From: Chitinophagales bacterium
GTDB taxonomy: Bacteria > Bacteroidota > Bacteroidia > Chitinophagales > Saprospiraceae
Assembly: GCA_013298955.1 (NCBI GenBank)
Contig: JAAFJT010000049.1
Coordinates: 1-34,466 of the forward strand
Length of the DNA stretch: 34,466 nt
Reading direction: 5' to 3'
Positions 16,329 through 23,983 of the stretch are shown here, in pieces (positions within the stretch are counted from its first letter, which is position 1; every line of letters starts with the position of its first letter). Under the pieces are notes generated by a model. That model did no database searches and was not told where the DNA came from. It worked only from the letters and a program-made list of their open reading frames with translations. A program made the position numbers and the translations under genes.

Positions 16329-17078
16329 TTAACTATTTAGAGTCGCCGCATACATCGCCGCACCCACAATACCCGCCCCATTTTGCAAAATAGCAGGTTC
16401 AACAGGCGTTTGAATCGTAATTTTAGATTTAAATTCTTCAAAATATTTACTGGAACCGCCGCCCAATAAAATCAAATCTGGTTGCAAGTATAACTCAATG
16501 AATTCTAAATAGTTATTAAAACGCTTGCCCCATTTTTTCCAACTTAATGCTTCTTTTTCGCGGGCGGATGAAGAAGCATATCTCTCGCCAACGATACCTT
16601 CTTTCAATCGAATATGTCCAAATTCCGTATTGGGAATCAATTTTCCATCCCGAAAAAGGGCAGAACCCAAACCCGTGCCAATCGTAATAAAAACCACCGT
16701 TCCCATCACGCCTTTGCCGCGCCCATGCTGCATCTCCGCAACCCCTGCAATGTCCGCATCATTTGCCACAAAAAGTTGACAATCGTTCAAGCCACTACCA
16801 AGTGCGGTTGCCACATTGGTATCAATCCAAGATTTGTCAATATTGGCGGCTGTTTTTGCCACATTTTGTTTGACAACCGCAGGGAAACCAATGCCAATTT
16901 TGCCTTTATAATTAAAATGTTTTACAATTTGTTGTACGATGTCCGCCGCCGCCGCAGGCGTACTCGGTTGCGGCATATCCAACCGAAAACGAGGTGTTAT
17001 CATTTCACCCGTCTCGACATCCACTAACGCGCCTTTGATGCCTGAACCGCCGACATCGATGCCTAAAATTTGACTCAT
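16329..17078 (-). CDS. ppgK: Polyphosphate glucokinase (ROK family)
   Basis: The 249-residue enzyme phosphorylates glucose to glucose-6-phosphate, probably with polyphosphate as donor. It has the ROK/ASKHA phosphate-1 loop [15 protein letters not shown] (6-20), IGIGFPAVV (61-69), the catalytic Asp region ANDADIAG (D107), the adenosine/phosphate loop [12 protein letters not shown] (131-142), EFGHI (152-156) and [10 protein letters not shown] near the C-terminus. Length and the GFPAVV and GTGLGSAL segments fit PPGK more than general ROK glucokinases. ATP use cannot be excluded. It is followed by the pseudo-receiver on the same strand, 103 bp away. Confidence 0.88.
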   Translation of the reverse strand: MSQILGIDVGGSGIKGALVDVETGEMITPRFRLDMPQPSTPAAAADIVQQIVKHFNYKGKIGIGFPAVVKQNVAKTAANIDKSWIDTNVATALGSGLNDCQLFVANDADIAGVAEMQHGRGKGVMGTVVFITIGTGLGSALFRDGKLIPNTEFGHIRLKEGIVGERYASSSAREKEALSWKKWGKRFNNYLEFIELYLQPDLILLGGGSSKYFEEFKSKITIQTPVEPAILQNGAGIVGAAMYAATLNS

Positions 17079-17230
17079 AAGTAATTGATTTTTAAATAAT
17101 TAGGAAATTGGTTAACACATAGTTCACATAGGTTTCATAGGACACATAGGGGCTTTTGCTGAAAATCCCTATATGTCCTATATGTCCTATATGTCCTATA
17201 TGTCCTATGAAACCTATGTGACCTATGTGT
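17079..17230. repeat. Palindromic CTATGTG-rich tract with 9-bp tandem repeats
   Basis: ACACATAGTTCACATAGGTTTCATAGG (written here in two overlapping pieces around 17115-17150) is mirrored by CTATGAAACCTATGTG near 17205-17230. Between them CTATATGTC is repeated four times in tandem (about 17169-17204). The whole tract consists of variations of CTATGTG and its complement CACATAG. Confidence 0.75.
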
Positions 17231-17439
17231 TTATCATTTGACAACCCGAATTTTCATGGAAACATAGTTCACATAGAGATTTCCAGCAAAAGCCCCTATG
17301 TGCCCTATGTGTCCTATGAAACCTATGTGACCTATGTGTTTATCATTTGACAACCCGAATTTTCATGGAAACATAGTTCACATAGAGATTTCCAGCAAAA
17401 GCCCCTATGTGTCCTATGAAACCTATATGAACTATGTGT
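17231..17439. repeat. Tandem repeat copying the 3' end of the cyclophilin gene
   Basis: Two direct units, 17231-17339 (109 bp) and 17340-17439 (100 bp, lacking about 9 bp), precede a third partial unit that is the real end of the gene at 17440 onward. Each unit starts TTATCATTTGACAACCCG and so carries the last 30-odd bases of the gene, including its stop, then the CACATAG/CTATGTG palindromic tract. Confidence 0.9.
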
Positions 17440-17442
17440 TTA

Positions 17443-18321
17443 TCATTTGACAACCCGAATTTTCATGGAAACATCTTGCATCGGGCGGTCTCCTGGAGCC
17501 GTTTTAGTCGTTGCAATCTTCTCCAAAACGTCAAAACCTTTCACAATTCGCCCAAAAACCGTATATTCTTTGTCCAAAAAAGGCGTTCCACCCGTTTCCA
17601 TATAGATTTTGCGCTGTTCTGCGGAATATTTCAACCCTTTATTTGCCTCCAAATAATCCAATTGTTGTTTATTCACCGGTTTGCCATGCACGATGTAAAA
17701 TTGAGAACCCGAAGACTCTTTTTTAGGATTATTTGTGCGCGCTGCCGCCAATGCACCCCGAATATGCACCAACGAATCCACAAACTCCGCAGGAATCTGA
17801 TAACCCGGTCCCCCAGAACCCAAAGGCATGCCCGCCGCCGCATTGCGACTTTCAGGGTCTCCACCTTGCACCATAAAGCCATTGATAACCCGATGAAACA
17901 ATAAATTGTTGTAAAAATTTTCTTCTGACAATTTTAAAAAATTATCGCGGTGTTGCGGAGTCGCATTGTACAGAATGGCTATCATATTGCCAAATTCCGT
18001 TTCAATTTCGACCGTGCAATCCGAAGGCGGTTTTACAAAAACGTTTTGAGTCGTTTTGTTGGATTTGCCCGCTTTCGTAGCTTTGAGCGTAATCGTGTAA
18101 TTGCCCGATGCTTTATAAACGTGATTCGGCGCAATATCCGTTGATTTTTTGCCATCGCCAAAATCCCATTCGTAAGTCTCGGCTTTTTGAGATTCATTTG
18201 TGACAGTGACGGCAGCAGGCGCGATTGGTTCAGCCGATTTTACGGCAAATTGTGCGATAGGGCGCGTACAGGCATTGACGGCTAACAATGCGATTCCGAG
18301 ATATAAATAATTGATGCTCAC
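17443..18321 (-). CDS. Lipoprotein with PKD domain and cyclophilin-type peptidyl-prolyl isomerase
   Basis: The 292-residue protein starts with a lipoprotein-type signal (LGIALLAVNAC, C18). A PKD domain follows (about 25-97, with YEWDFGDG and YTITLKATKAG), then a cyclophilin domain (about 103-290) with FHRVINGFMVQGGDP (catalytic R144), GSQFYIVHG and YTVFGRIVKGFDVLEKI. It should speed proline isomerisation in secreted proteins at the membrane. The start is GTG at 18321, overlapping the upstream stop as GTGA, so the two genes are translationally coupled. An alternative internal start would remove the signal peptide. The 3' end has been copied twice downstream. Confidence 0.9.
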   Translation of the reverse strand: MSINYLYLGIALLAVNACTRPIAQFAVKSAEPIAPAAVTVTNESQKAETYEWDFGDGKKSTDIAPNHVYKASGNYTITLKATKAGKSNKTTQNVFVKPPSDCTVEIETEFGNMIAILYNATPQHRDNFLKLSEENFYNNLLFHRVINGFMVQGGDPESRNAAAGMPLGSGGPGYQIPAEFVDSLVHIRGALAAARTNNPKKESSGSQFYIVHGKPVNKQQLDYLEANKGLKYSAEQRKIYMETGGTPFLDKEYTVFGRIVKGFDVLEKIATTKTAPGDRPMQDVSMKIRVVK

Positions 18322-18680
18322 TGATTTGTAGTTTCGTGGTTTTTAAAATATTCAATAATTTTAGTTTTTAAAAAATGTTCTTGCGCTTGCTCGCCCTTGA
18401 TTTCTAAGGCACGGACAGCGTTGAAATGGGGCCAACCTTCTGTGTCGCGCCCTACAAAATCATAATATCCATCTTCCGACAATAACGTACAAACGGCAAT
18501 GTGCATTAAATCTTGTTTTTCTTCTTTGGTAAATCTTTTTTGCCAGCGACCCAATTCTTGTATGCCAATCAGCAATAAAACCAAATTTAAATCGGGCAAT
18601 CCGTCTTGCCGAAAGGCTTCTTTGACGGTATGCCGCACTTTTAACCATTCAAATTCAAATTCCCAATCTTCCATAATCAA
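18318..18680 (-). CDS. Small conserved-looking protein of unknown function
   Basis: The 120-residue soluble protein is rich in aromatic and charged residues (MEDWEFEFEWLKVRH, GIQELGRWQKRFTKEEKQDLMHIAVC, LLSEDGYYDFVGRDTEGWPHF). No domain was recognised. No signal peptide or membrane segment is visible. Met3 (MEDWEFEFEW) is an alternative start. Its stop overlaps the GTG of the cyclophilin gene by 4 bp, which supports it as a real, co-translated gene. It may work with, or merely be coupled to, that lipoprotein. Confidence 0.7.
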   Translation of the reverse strand: MIMEDWEFEFEWLKVRHTVKEAFRQDGLPDLNLVLLLIGIQELGRWQKRFTKEEKQDLMHIAVCTLLSEDGYYDFVGRDTEGWPHFNAVRALEIKGEQAQEHFLKTKIIEYFKNHETTNQ

Positions 18681-19004
18681 TTCTTTTTTTTATAAAATAA
18701 CGCGCCCCAATTGCCTAATGCTTTGAAATAACCTATCCAAAAGGTCGGCGAGGTTGCAACCTCGCCGACCTTGATTCGATACGAATCAGTTGATTATCAA
18801 TGACTTATATTTTGATAGTTTATTTTGATTCAACTACTTACTTAGGGTTAACTTTTAGCATTTTTTAGGATAAAATCTTAAAAATCCCAAAAAACGTAAT
18901 TCAGACCGCAAAAATAATAAATTGATTGAATTACGCGATTTAAAAAAAAACGTGCAAATTTGCGGATTCATATTATTTTTTCATTTCCTACTTTGAAACT
19001 TGGG
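18681..19004. other. Divergent region with a repeat, no gene seen
   Basis: These 324 bp separate two divergently transcribed genes. Apart from the 32-bp palindrome at 18741-18772 and a small GATTCG/CGAATC hairpin at 18773-18787, it is AT-rich. CAAATTTG at 18954-18961 is a weak -7-like box for the regulator gene. Confidence 0.4.
18741..18772. repeat. Perfect 32-bp palindrome (GAGGTTGCAACCTC core)
   Basis: Sixteen-base arms AAGGTCGGCGAGGTTG and complement meet with no loop. It lies between two gene starts, so it is not placed as a terminator. It belongs with 20819-20850, 20946-20977 and 28777-28809. Confidence 0.9.
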
Positions 19005-19664
19005 ATGAGTCAAACAGAAGAGAATTATTTAAAAATTATCTATAAAATCACAGAACGCGATAATCGACACGCAGGCACGAATGCAATTGCGGCGGCTATG
19101 CACACTGCCGCCGCTTCGGTTACGGATATGATTAAAAAACTTGCTAATAAACAATTTATACATTATGAAAAAAATAAAGGTGTTTTTTTGACCGATACGG
19201 GGCTTCAATTAGCGCGAAAAATGGTGCGCAAACACCGCCTTTGGGAGACTTTTTTGTATGAAAAATTGCATTTTGCTTGGGATGAAATCCATGATATTGC
19301 CGAACAATTGGAACATATTCAGTCGGATGAATTGGTGGAACGCTTGGATGCCTTGTTGGGACATCCGCGTTTTGACCCGCATGGAGACCCGATTCCAGAT
19401 GCGCAAGGCAATTTTACGGCGCGGCAACAAGTGTTATTGAGCGAGATGGCTGTGGGCGAAAGTGGTGTTTTGGTCGGCGTACAGGAAGATTCATCGATTT
19501 TTTTAAAATATTTGGATAAAATAGCGTTGAATTTGGGAACAATTATAGAAATTGCAGAATATTTTGAATATGACGGTTCGATGCGGATTCGCATCAATCA
19601 AGGGGCGGAACAAGTGATTAGTCCCAAAGTCAGTCAAAATTTGTTTATAAAACGAAAACCATAA
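19005..19664 (+). CDS. DtxR/MntR-family metal-dependent transcriptional regulator
   Basis: The ATG at 19005 gives a 219-residue protein beginning MSQTEENYLKIIYKI, the usual start of this family; an upstream ATG at 18960 would add 15 unrelated residues. Residues 1-70 form a winged helix (TNAIAAAMHTAAASVTDMIKKLANKQFIHYEKNKGVFLTDTG). A dimer/metal domain follows, with H77 (RKHRLWE), E100, E103 and H104 at the positions of MntR ligands. A C-terminal FeoA/SH3-like domain runs from about 148 to the end. It likely represses manganese or iron uptake genes when metal is plentiful; no such transporter is in the window. A palindromic element begins right at its stop codon. Confidence 0.9.
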   Translation: MSQTEENYLKIIYKITERDNRHAGTNAIAAAMHTAAASVTDMIKKLANKQFIHYEKNKGVFLTDTGLQLARKMVRKHRLWETFLYEKLHFAWDEIHDIAEQLEHIQSDELVERLDALLGHPRFDPHGDPIPDAQGNFTARQQVLLSEMAVGESGVLVGVQEDSSIFLKYLDKIALNLGTIIEIAEYFEYDGSMRIRINQGAEQVISPKVSQNLFIKRKP

Positions 19665-19818
19665 CGGGTGGTTTTGGATACTATTGGAACGCGAATGATG
19701 CGGATTGGGCGAATTTTCACGGATTTTTTTTGAAATTCAGGAAAAATCCGTGAAAATTCGCCCAATCCGCGTCATCCGCGTTCCAATAGTATCTAAAACC
19801 ACCCGCCGCAAAGTATAT
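19665..19818. repeat. Palindromic element, copy B
   Basis: This copy begins CGGGTGGTTTTGGATACTATT immediately after the TAA stop of the regulator gene, so the outer TATACTTTGCGT of the left end is missing. The right end is complete (ACCACCCGCCGCAAAGTATATA). The arms GGAACGCGAATGATGCGG and complement flank a loop at TTGAAATTCAGG. Confidence 0.88.
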
Positions 19819-19853
19819 ACCCAAAAAAACAATAAACTTACGCTTTTTTTGCT

Positions 19854-19861
19854 TATTTTTG
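19854..19861 (+). promoter_or_regulatory. -7 promoter box of the TatD gene
   Basis: TATTTTTG matches TAnnTTTG and lies 47 bp before the start codon, immediately downstream of repeat copy B. A -33 TTTG is not obvious. Confidence 0.4.
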
Positions 19862-19908
19862 TGGTATCAAAATAACAACAAATTGCTTTAACCAATACTT
19901 CTAAAAGC

Positions 19909-20622
19909 ATGAAATGGATTGATTTTCACACACATCAGTATGAAGAAAATGCAGATGTGATTTCTATTCGCAATTTTGCGCAACAATTTTTTGTGGAGGC
20001 AGCAAATTTAGATGGATATGGTTCGGCGGGTTTGCATCCCTATTGGTTGGACGAATCGGTTTTGGAAATGCAAATGACGCAATTAACGATGTTGAGTCAG
20101 CAACCGAATATGCTCTTAATCGGCGAATGTGGATTGGATAAAACCATTGAAATTCCATTGGATTTCCAAAAGGAGGTCTTTGAACGACAGGTTTTGTTGG
20201 CGGAAACGGTGGGCAAACCTGTCGTGATTCATTGCGTGAAAGCCTTTAATGAAGTGGTTGCTTTGAAAAAAAAGTTAAATCCCGCAGTCCCTTGGGTGAT
20301 TCATGGTTTTAATAACAATGCCCATGTTTTGAAAACATTGATTGATAATGATTTATACATATCTATTGGTAGTGCTTTGTTGCGAAGCAATTCTAATGCG
20401 AGTAAATGGATTCGACATGTTCCGATGGAACGGTTGTTTTTAGAAACGGATGCAAAACCGATTCCGATTAAAACGGTCTATGCGTTTGCGGCAGAACAAC
20501 TCAACATTTCACAAACTCATTTGCGACAACAAATCTATCAGAATTTTTTGACGATTCGGAATGTTGCGGCAGAGGTGCGCGAAATGATGTTTGCTGAAAA
20601 TGAAGACCTTGCCTATTTGTGA
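19909..20622 (+). CDS. TatD-family metal-dependent hydrolase
   Basis: The 237-residue TIM-barrel protein belongs to the TatD DNase family. Metal ligands appear in order: H7 and H9 (IDFHTHQ), H43 (GLHPYW), E73 (IGECGLD), H108 (VVIHCVKAF), H132 (VIHGF) and D181 (LETDAKP). It is slightly shorter than the usual 255-260 residues, with compressed loops, but the active site looks complete. Members act as 3'-5' exonucleases or related phosphoesterases in DNA repair and RNA quality control; the exact substrate here is unknown. It is transcribed alone between palindromic elements. Confidence 0.88.
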   Translation: MKWIDFHTHQYEENADVISIRNFAQQFFVEAANLDGYGSAGLHPYWLDESVLEMQMTQLTMLSQQPNMLLIGECGLDKTIEIPLDFQKEVFERQVLLAETVGKPVVIHCVKAFNEVVALKKKLNPAVPWVIHGFNNNAHVLKTLIDNDLYISIGSALLRSNSNASKWIRHVPMERLFLETDAKPIPIKTVYAFAAEQLNISQTHLRQQIYQNFLTIRNVAAEVREMMFAENEDLAYL

Positions 20623-20626
20623 AAGG

Positions 20627-20807
20627 ATATACTTTGCGTCGGGTGGTTTTGCGATACTATTGGAACGCGGATGACGCGGATTGGGCGGATTCGCACGGAT
20701 TTTTTTTGAAATTCAGTGCCAATTCAGGAAAAAATCCGTGAAAATTCGCCTAATCCGCGTTATCCGTGTTCCCATTGTATCGCAAAAACACCCAACGCAA
20801 AGGATAG
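20627..20807. repeat. Palindromic element, copy C
   Basis: The ends are ATATACTTTGCGTCGGGTGG and ACACCCAACGCAAAGGATAG. Internal arms GGAACGCGGATGACGCGG... and complement carry a few mismatches, and the central loop has a TTCAGTGCCAATTCAGG insertion. It starts 4 bp after the TatD stop. Confidence 0.9.
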
Positions 20808-21027
20808 ATTGGTGGAAAAAAGTGCGGCAAGTTGCAACTTGCCGCACTTTGTATTGGAATTTTTGAATTGAAAAGATACTTTGTCGGGTGGTTTTCCAAT
20901 ATTGTATCGCAAAAACACCCAACGCAAAGGATAGATTGGTGGAAAAAAGTGCGGCAAGTTGCAACTTGCCGCACTTTGTATTGGAATTTTTGAATTGAAA
21001 AGATACTTTGTCGGGTGGTTTTCCAAT
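20774..21027. repeat. Exact 127-bp tandem duplication
   Basis: 20774-20900 and 20901-21027 read identically. The unit runs from the right end of element C (ATTGTATCGCAAAAACACCC), through a short CAAGTTGCAACTTG palindrome, to the left end of element D (GGGTGGTTTTCCAAT). Confidence 0.92.
20819..20850. repeat. Perfect 32-bp palindrome (CAAGTTGCAACTTG core)
   Basis: Sixteen-base arms AAAGTGCGGCAAGTTG and complement meet without a loop. An identical copy at 20946-20977 is part of the 127-bp duplication. Confidence 0.9.
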
Positions 21028-21190
21028 ACTATTGGAACGCGGATGACGCGGATTGGGCGGATTTTCGCGGATTTTTTTTGTATTCAGTTCAAAATTCGGG
21101 AATCTTGAAAAAAATCCGTGAAAATTCGCCTAATCCGCGTCGTCCGCGTTCCAATAGTATCGCAAAACCACCCGACGCAAAGTATATACA
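21002..21190. repeat. Palindromic element, copy D
   Basis: It begins GATACTTTGTCGGGTGG and ends ACCACCCGACGCAAAGTATATA, with arms GGAACGCGGATGACGCGG and complement. Its loop (TATTCAGTTCAAAATTCGGG) differs from the other copies. It ends 16 bp before the stop of the leftward type IIG gene. Confidence 0.9.
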
Positions 21191-21206
21191 CGCAATCAAT
21201 CGAAGT

Positions 21207-23660
21207 TTATGCTTTCAAAAATCCATATTCATATACTTTCGGTTGCAATTTGGTTTCTAAAACGTGTAATTGTTCGCGCAAATATTTGATGTATTTCATA
21301 TAGGTTTCATCTTCACTTTTGACCTTCATTTTGCCCGTGTCGTTTCTGCCTTGAAAATACTCGCGGATGTCATATAACGACGCATTTGCATTTGTATTCG
21401 GTTGATGATGATAGTATTGCCATAAATGTTTACCTGCGGCAAACACGGCTTGCGCTTCCTCCGAAAACGCCAATGGCTCTTTTTTCGAGGTGGGCGGCGC
21501 GTCAAAGATGTCTCGTGGAGCTTCTTTTTTGATTTTCCCTTTGATAAAATCGGTCATAAAGTGGCTTTCAAACGCTTCTCGCGGATGCACTTCCATTTCG
21601 GTAAACGGAATCCAATGATTCGTGCCATATTTCGATTGAATGTTATTGCTAAATAATGTATAAGTTAAACAATCATTTTGAAACTCAGTATCGCTTTGCC
21701 AACTTTTGTTTGGATATAAAAATTGGTCACGGTTATTTATCCAAGTGGATTCGATACATTGCCTAATGGATAAATAGATAGACATTTCAATGAGATTTAT
21801 TTTGGTAATACCAGCTGTTTTATGCTGCTTAATATCGCTTTCAGTTGGTTTAGAAGTTATATAAACACCATTTTGTTGCTGCATATCCACTCCGGGCAAA
21901 ATTAAATAACCAATTTTATCATTTTTATTATCATAAAATTGGCGCAACCAACCACTTATAAAATCCTTTGCTCCAAATGAATAAAATGTTTTCACTCCTA
22001 CTTTCCAAGATGTTTTTAATTGGTCATCATTCAAAGTTACATCTACCTCCACTTTTACAACATCTTGTTTATGGTTTAAATCCCAAATTAAGAAACCAAT
22101 TGGAAAATTACCATTAACATTATCAAAAGTATTGGCTTTGCAAATGAATCCCTTTTTATATTCAGCCTTAAAGTATTGTCGAAATTTTAAAAAATTTTGA
22201 GAATTTACAAACTTCAAGGTACTAAATGAAGCCAGTTTCGCGTCAGGAATATCTTTATAAATACGCACAAAGAATTGTACAAAAAGTTCCCGCATTGCTG
22301 TACCAACATCTTTGCTAAAATTATTATAGACTTTGCTTGTAGTCGATACACTTGTTTTATGTTCCCCGTGTGCCGCGATAGTTGTTCTACTACCATGTTC
22401 CGCATACGGCGGATTGATGTAAATCACCAATTTTTTCCGTTTTTCGGGGTCATTAATGATGTCTTTCAAACTTTTAGGCAATTTATCAAAGTCATCATTC
22501 AAAAAATCGAATTGAAAAACATGGTTTTCCAGCAAATTCGCCCCATTTTTGATGCGGTCTTTGATGACATCCACATCTTGACGGTCGAGTGTGGAAGCAT
22601 AAATGCGATATTTATTGACCAAACCCGTCAATAAATTGCCCGTTCCTGCGGCGCAATCCCAAATAAAATACGCATCTTGCCAATCATCGCCCAACACATC
22701 GGTCAAATATCGCTGCGACAGTTCGACCCAAATTTGCGGCGTGAAAAAACTGCCTTTGCGTTCGCGCACATCCTGTGGCACGAGCAAATCGCGGCGTTGC
22801 ACGATGTAATCCCAATATTCGGGCTTGGGCGGGCGTTCATATTTGTTCCAAAACTGACTATGCGCCTTTTGCTTATCGTTGAAAGAGGCTGTTTTTTGTG
22901 AAAAAAAGCCCGTTTCGTCCAAATTGCGGTCTAATTCGTATTTGGATTTTTGAAGCAACACAAAAAGTTTATCTTTGAGCGTCTGATTTTCTTGGGAAAG
23001 CAAATCGGCAAGATAAAAATCGCCATTAATAATGCCTTTTTTCTGCGCTAAATCCCAATTCAACGCAATTGAAGGTTTGACCGACGCAAGCCACTTATTG
23101 TAAATGACGATAAAATTATTCTTATCAATCTGGATTTTGGACGTAGCGGATTGACCCGCCCTAAAATTGTTTTTGATAAATTGGCGCAAATCGGCTGCAT
23201 CGGTTTCAAAAAAATAAACCAACGCATTATCTTCCATATTTTGGACAATGGTATGATAAATTTGTTTAAACTCTTTGGTATCAGGATTTGAAGGCGTGAC
23301 ATTCCAATTAAAATCGTTTTGATAAAAAAGGGCTTGAATGTCATTATACGGCATGAAAGCGATTTTCTCCGCATCAAACGCCCCCAGAAAAGCAGGCGGC
23401 AAATAGGTATCAAACGTGCGGGCTTTGCCCACCGTGAGAATGAGCTGCACCATCGATTTCGTAATTTCGGCTTTGCCTTTTTTCGCCTCCGCCCAAAAAA
23501 ACGATTCGGTTTCAAAAAGCGCGTTTGGCGCTTTCGTTGCAGTGGGCAAGGTGACACAAAAATCAAGATTGCCCATGATTTTGGTGCAATCAAAGGCATT
23601 GAAAAAATCTTTAGCGACTTTGTTTTTTAATTCTTCTTCTCGGATAGCGTCATAAGCCAT
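21207..23660 (-). CDS. Type IIG restriction-modification enzyme (fused nuclease and adenine methyltransferase)
   Basis: The 817-residue protein seems to combine cutting and methylation in one chain. Near the N-terminus, D33 (NLDFCVTLPT) and E58-A59-K60 (FFWAEAKKGKAEI) fit a PD-(D/E)xK nuclease core. A helical linker leads to an adenine-N6 methyltransferase: motif X RKGSFFTPQ (301-309), motif I DCAAGTGN (335-342) and motif IV NPPY (416-419). The remaining 400 residues, including VNGNFPIGFLIWDLN and a C-terminal helical stretch, should hold target recognition. No separate nuclease or specificity gene lies beside it, in keeping with type IIG. The target is unknown. Both motif sets are intact. 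Confidence 0.85.
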   Translation of the reverse strand: MAYDAIREEELKNKVAKDFFNAFDCTKIMGNLDFCVTLPTATKAPNALFETESFFWAEAKKGKAEITKSMVQLILTVGKARTFDTYLPPAFLGAFDAEKIAFMPYNDIQALFYQNDFNWNVTPSNPDTKEFKQIYHTIVQNMEDNALVYFFETDAADLRQFIKNNFRAGQSATSKIQIDKNNFIVIYNKWLASVKPSIALNWDLAQKKGIINGDFYLADLLSQENQTLKDKLFVLLQKSKYELDRNLDETGFFSQKTASFNDKQKAHSQFWNKYERPPKPEYWDYIVQRRDLLVPQDVRERKGSFFTPQIWVELSQRYLTDVLGDDWQDAYFIWDCAAGTGNLLTGLVNKYRIYASTLDRQDVDVIKDRIKNGANLLENHVFQFDFLNDDFDKLPKSLKDIINDPEKRKKLVIYINPPYAEHGSRTTIAAHGEHKTSVSTTSKVYNNFSKDVGTAMRELFVQFFVRIYKDIPDAKLASFSTLKFVNSQNFLKFRQYFKAEYKKGFICKANTFDNVNGNFPIGFLIWDLNHKQDVVKVEVDVTLNDDQLKTSWKVGVKTFYSFGAKDFISGWLRQFYDNKNDKIGYLILPGVDMQQQNGVYITSKPTESDIKQHKTAGITKINLIEMSIYLSIRQCIESTWINNRDQFLYPNKSWQSDTEFQNDCLTYTLFSNNIQSKYGTNHWIPFTEMEVHPREAFESHFMTDFIKGKIKKEAPRDIFDAPPTSKKEPLAFSEEAQAVFAAGKHLWQYYHHQPNTNANASLYDIREYFQGRNDTGKMKVKSEDETYMKYIKYLREQLHVLETKLQPKVYEYGFLKA

Positions 23661-23803
23661 GATGGTCGATGCAAGTTTGATTTAAAATAGTGCGCGAATG
23701 TATCGCAAATCGTTTGCAAAGATAACAAAATTGTATTGCATCGGGTGTATAACAAATTCGCAAACGGCATAGTAGTCAGGAAATTTTCAATTTATCTTTT
23801 TTA

Positions 23804-23877
23804 GACAAAATGTCATTTGTTTTTTAATTTTTTTGACAAAATGTCATGTATTTTTCAATAAAACAAGTCATTTTGGC
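23804..23877 (+). promoter_or_regulatory. Three spaced palindromes, candidate enhancer sites for a sigma-54 activator
   Basis: GACAAAATGTC occurs at 23804-23814 and 23835-23845; the second extends to the perfect 13-mer TGACAAAATGTCA. A weaker third site GTCATTTTGGC lies at 23867-23877 (9 of 11 matches to the reverse complement). Centres are 31 and 32 bp apart, about three helical turns, and lie roughly 118, 87 and 55 bp before the predicted transcription start. Confidence 0.6.
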
Positions 23878-23900
23878 TTTAAAAATTTTTTTTTTCGCAA

Positions 23901-23915
23901 TGGTACGCGCCTTGC
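23901..23915 (+). promoter_or_regulatory. Sigma-54 (-24/-12) promoter of hsp20
   Basis: TGGTACG, four bases (CGCC), then TTGC followed by AT. This matches the sigma-54 consensus TGGCACG-N4-TTGCW with one change, and the GG and GC doublets have the correct spacing. Transcription would start near 23926, giving a leader of about 58 nt to the hsp20 ATG. Confidence 0.75.
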
Positions 23916-23983
23916 ATAAGGATAAAAGTCATCGGAAAGATGGCTTCCAAAAAAGATTTCTAAAAACTGAAAATTAAAAAATC

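Noticed and set aside
17079-17442. Possible CRISPR array in the CTATGTG region
   Set aside because: The repeats are palindromic and nested, units differ in length (109 and 100 bp), there are no unique spacers of constant size, and there are no cas genes.
20681-21303. Several 60-90-codon frames within the repeat cluster, some rich in phrases like DADWAD or CRTFFHQS
   Set aside because: They are translations of the palindromic elements and the 127-bp duplication, repeat each other because the DNA repeats, and have no start context.
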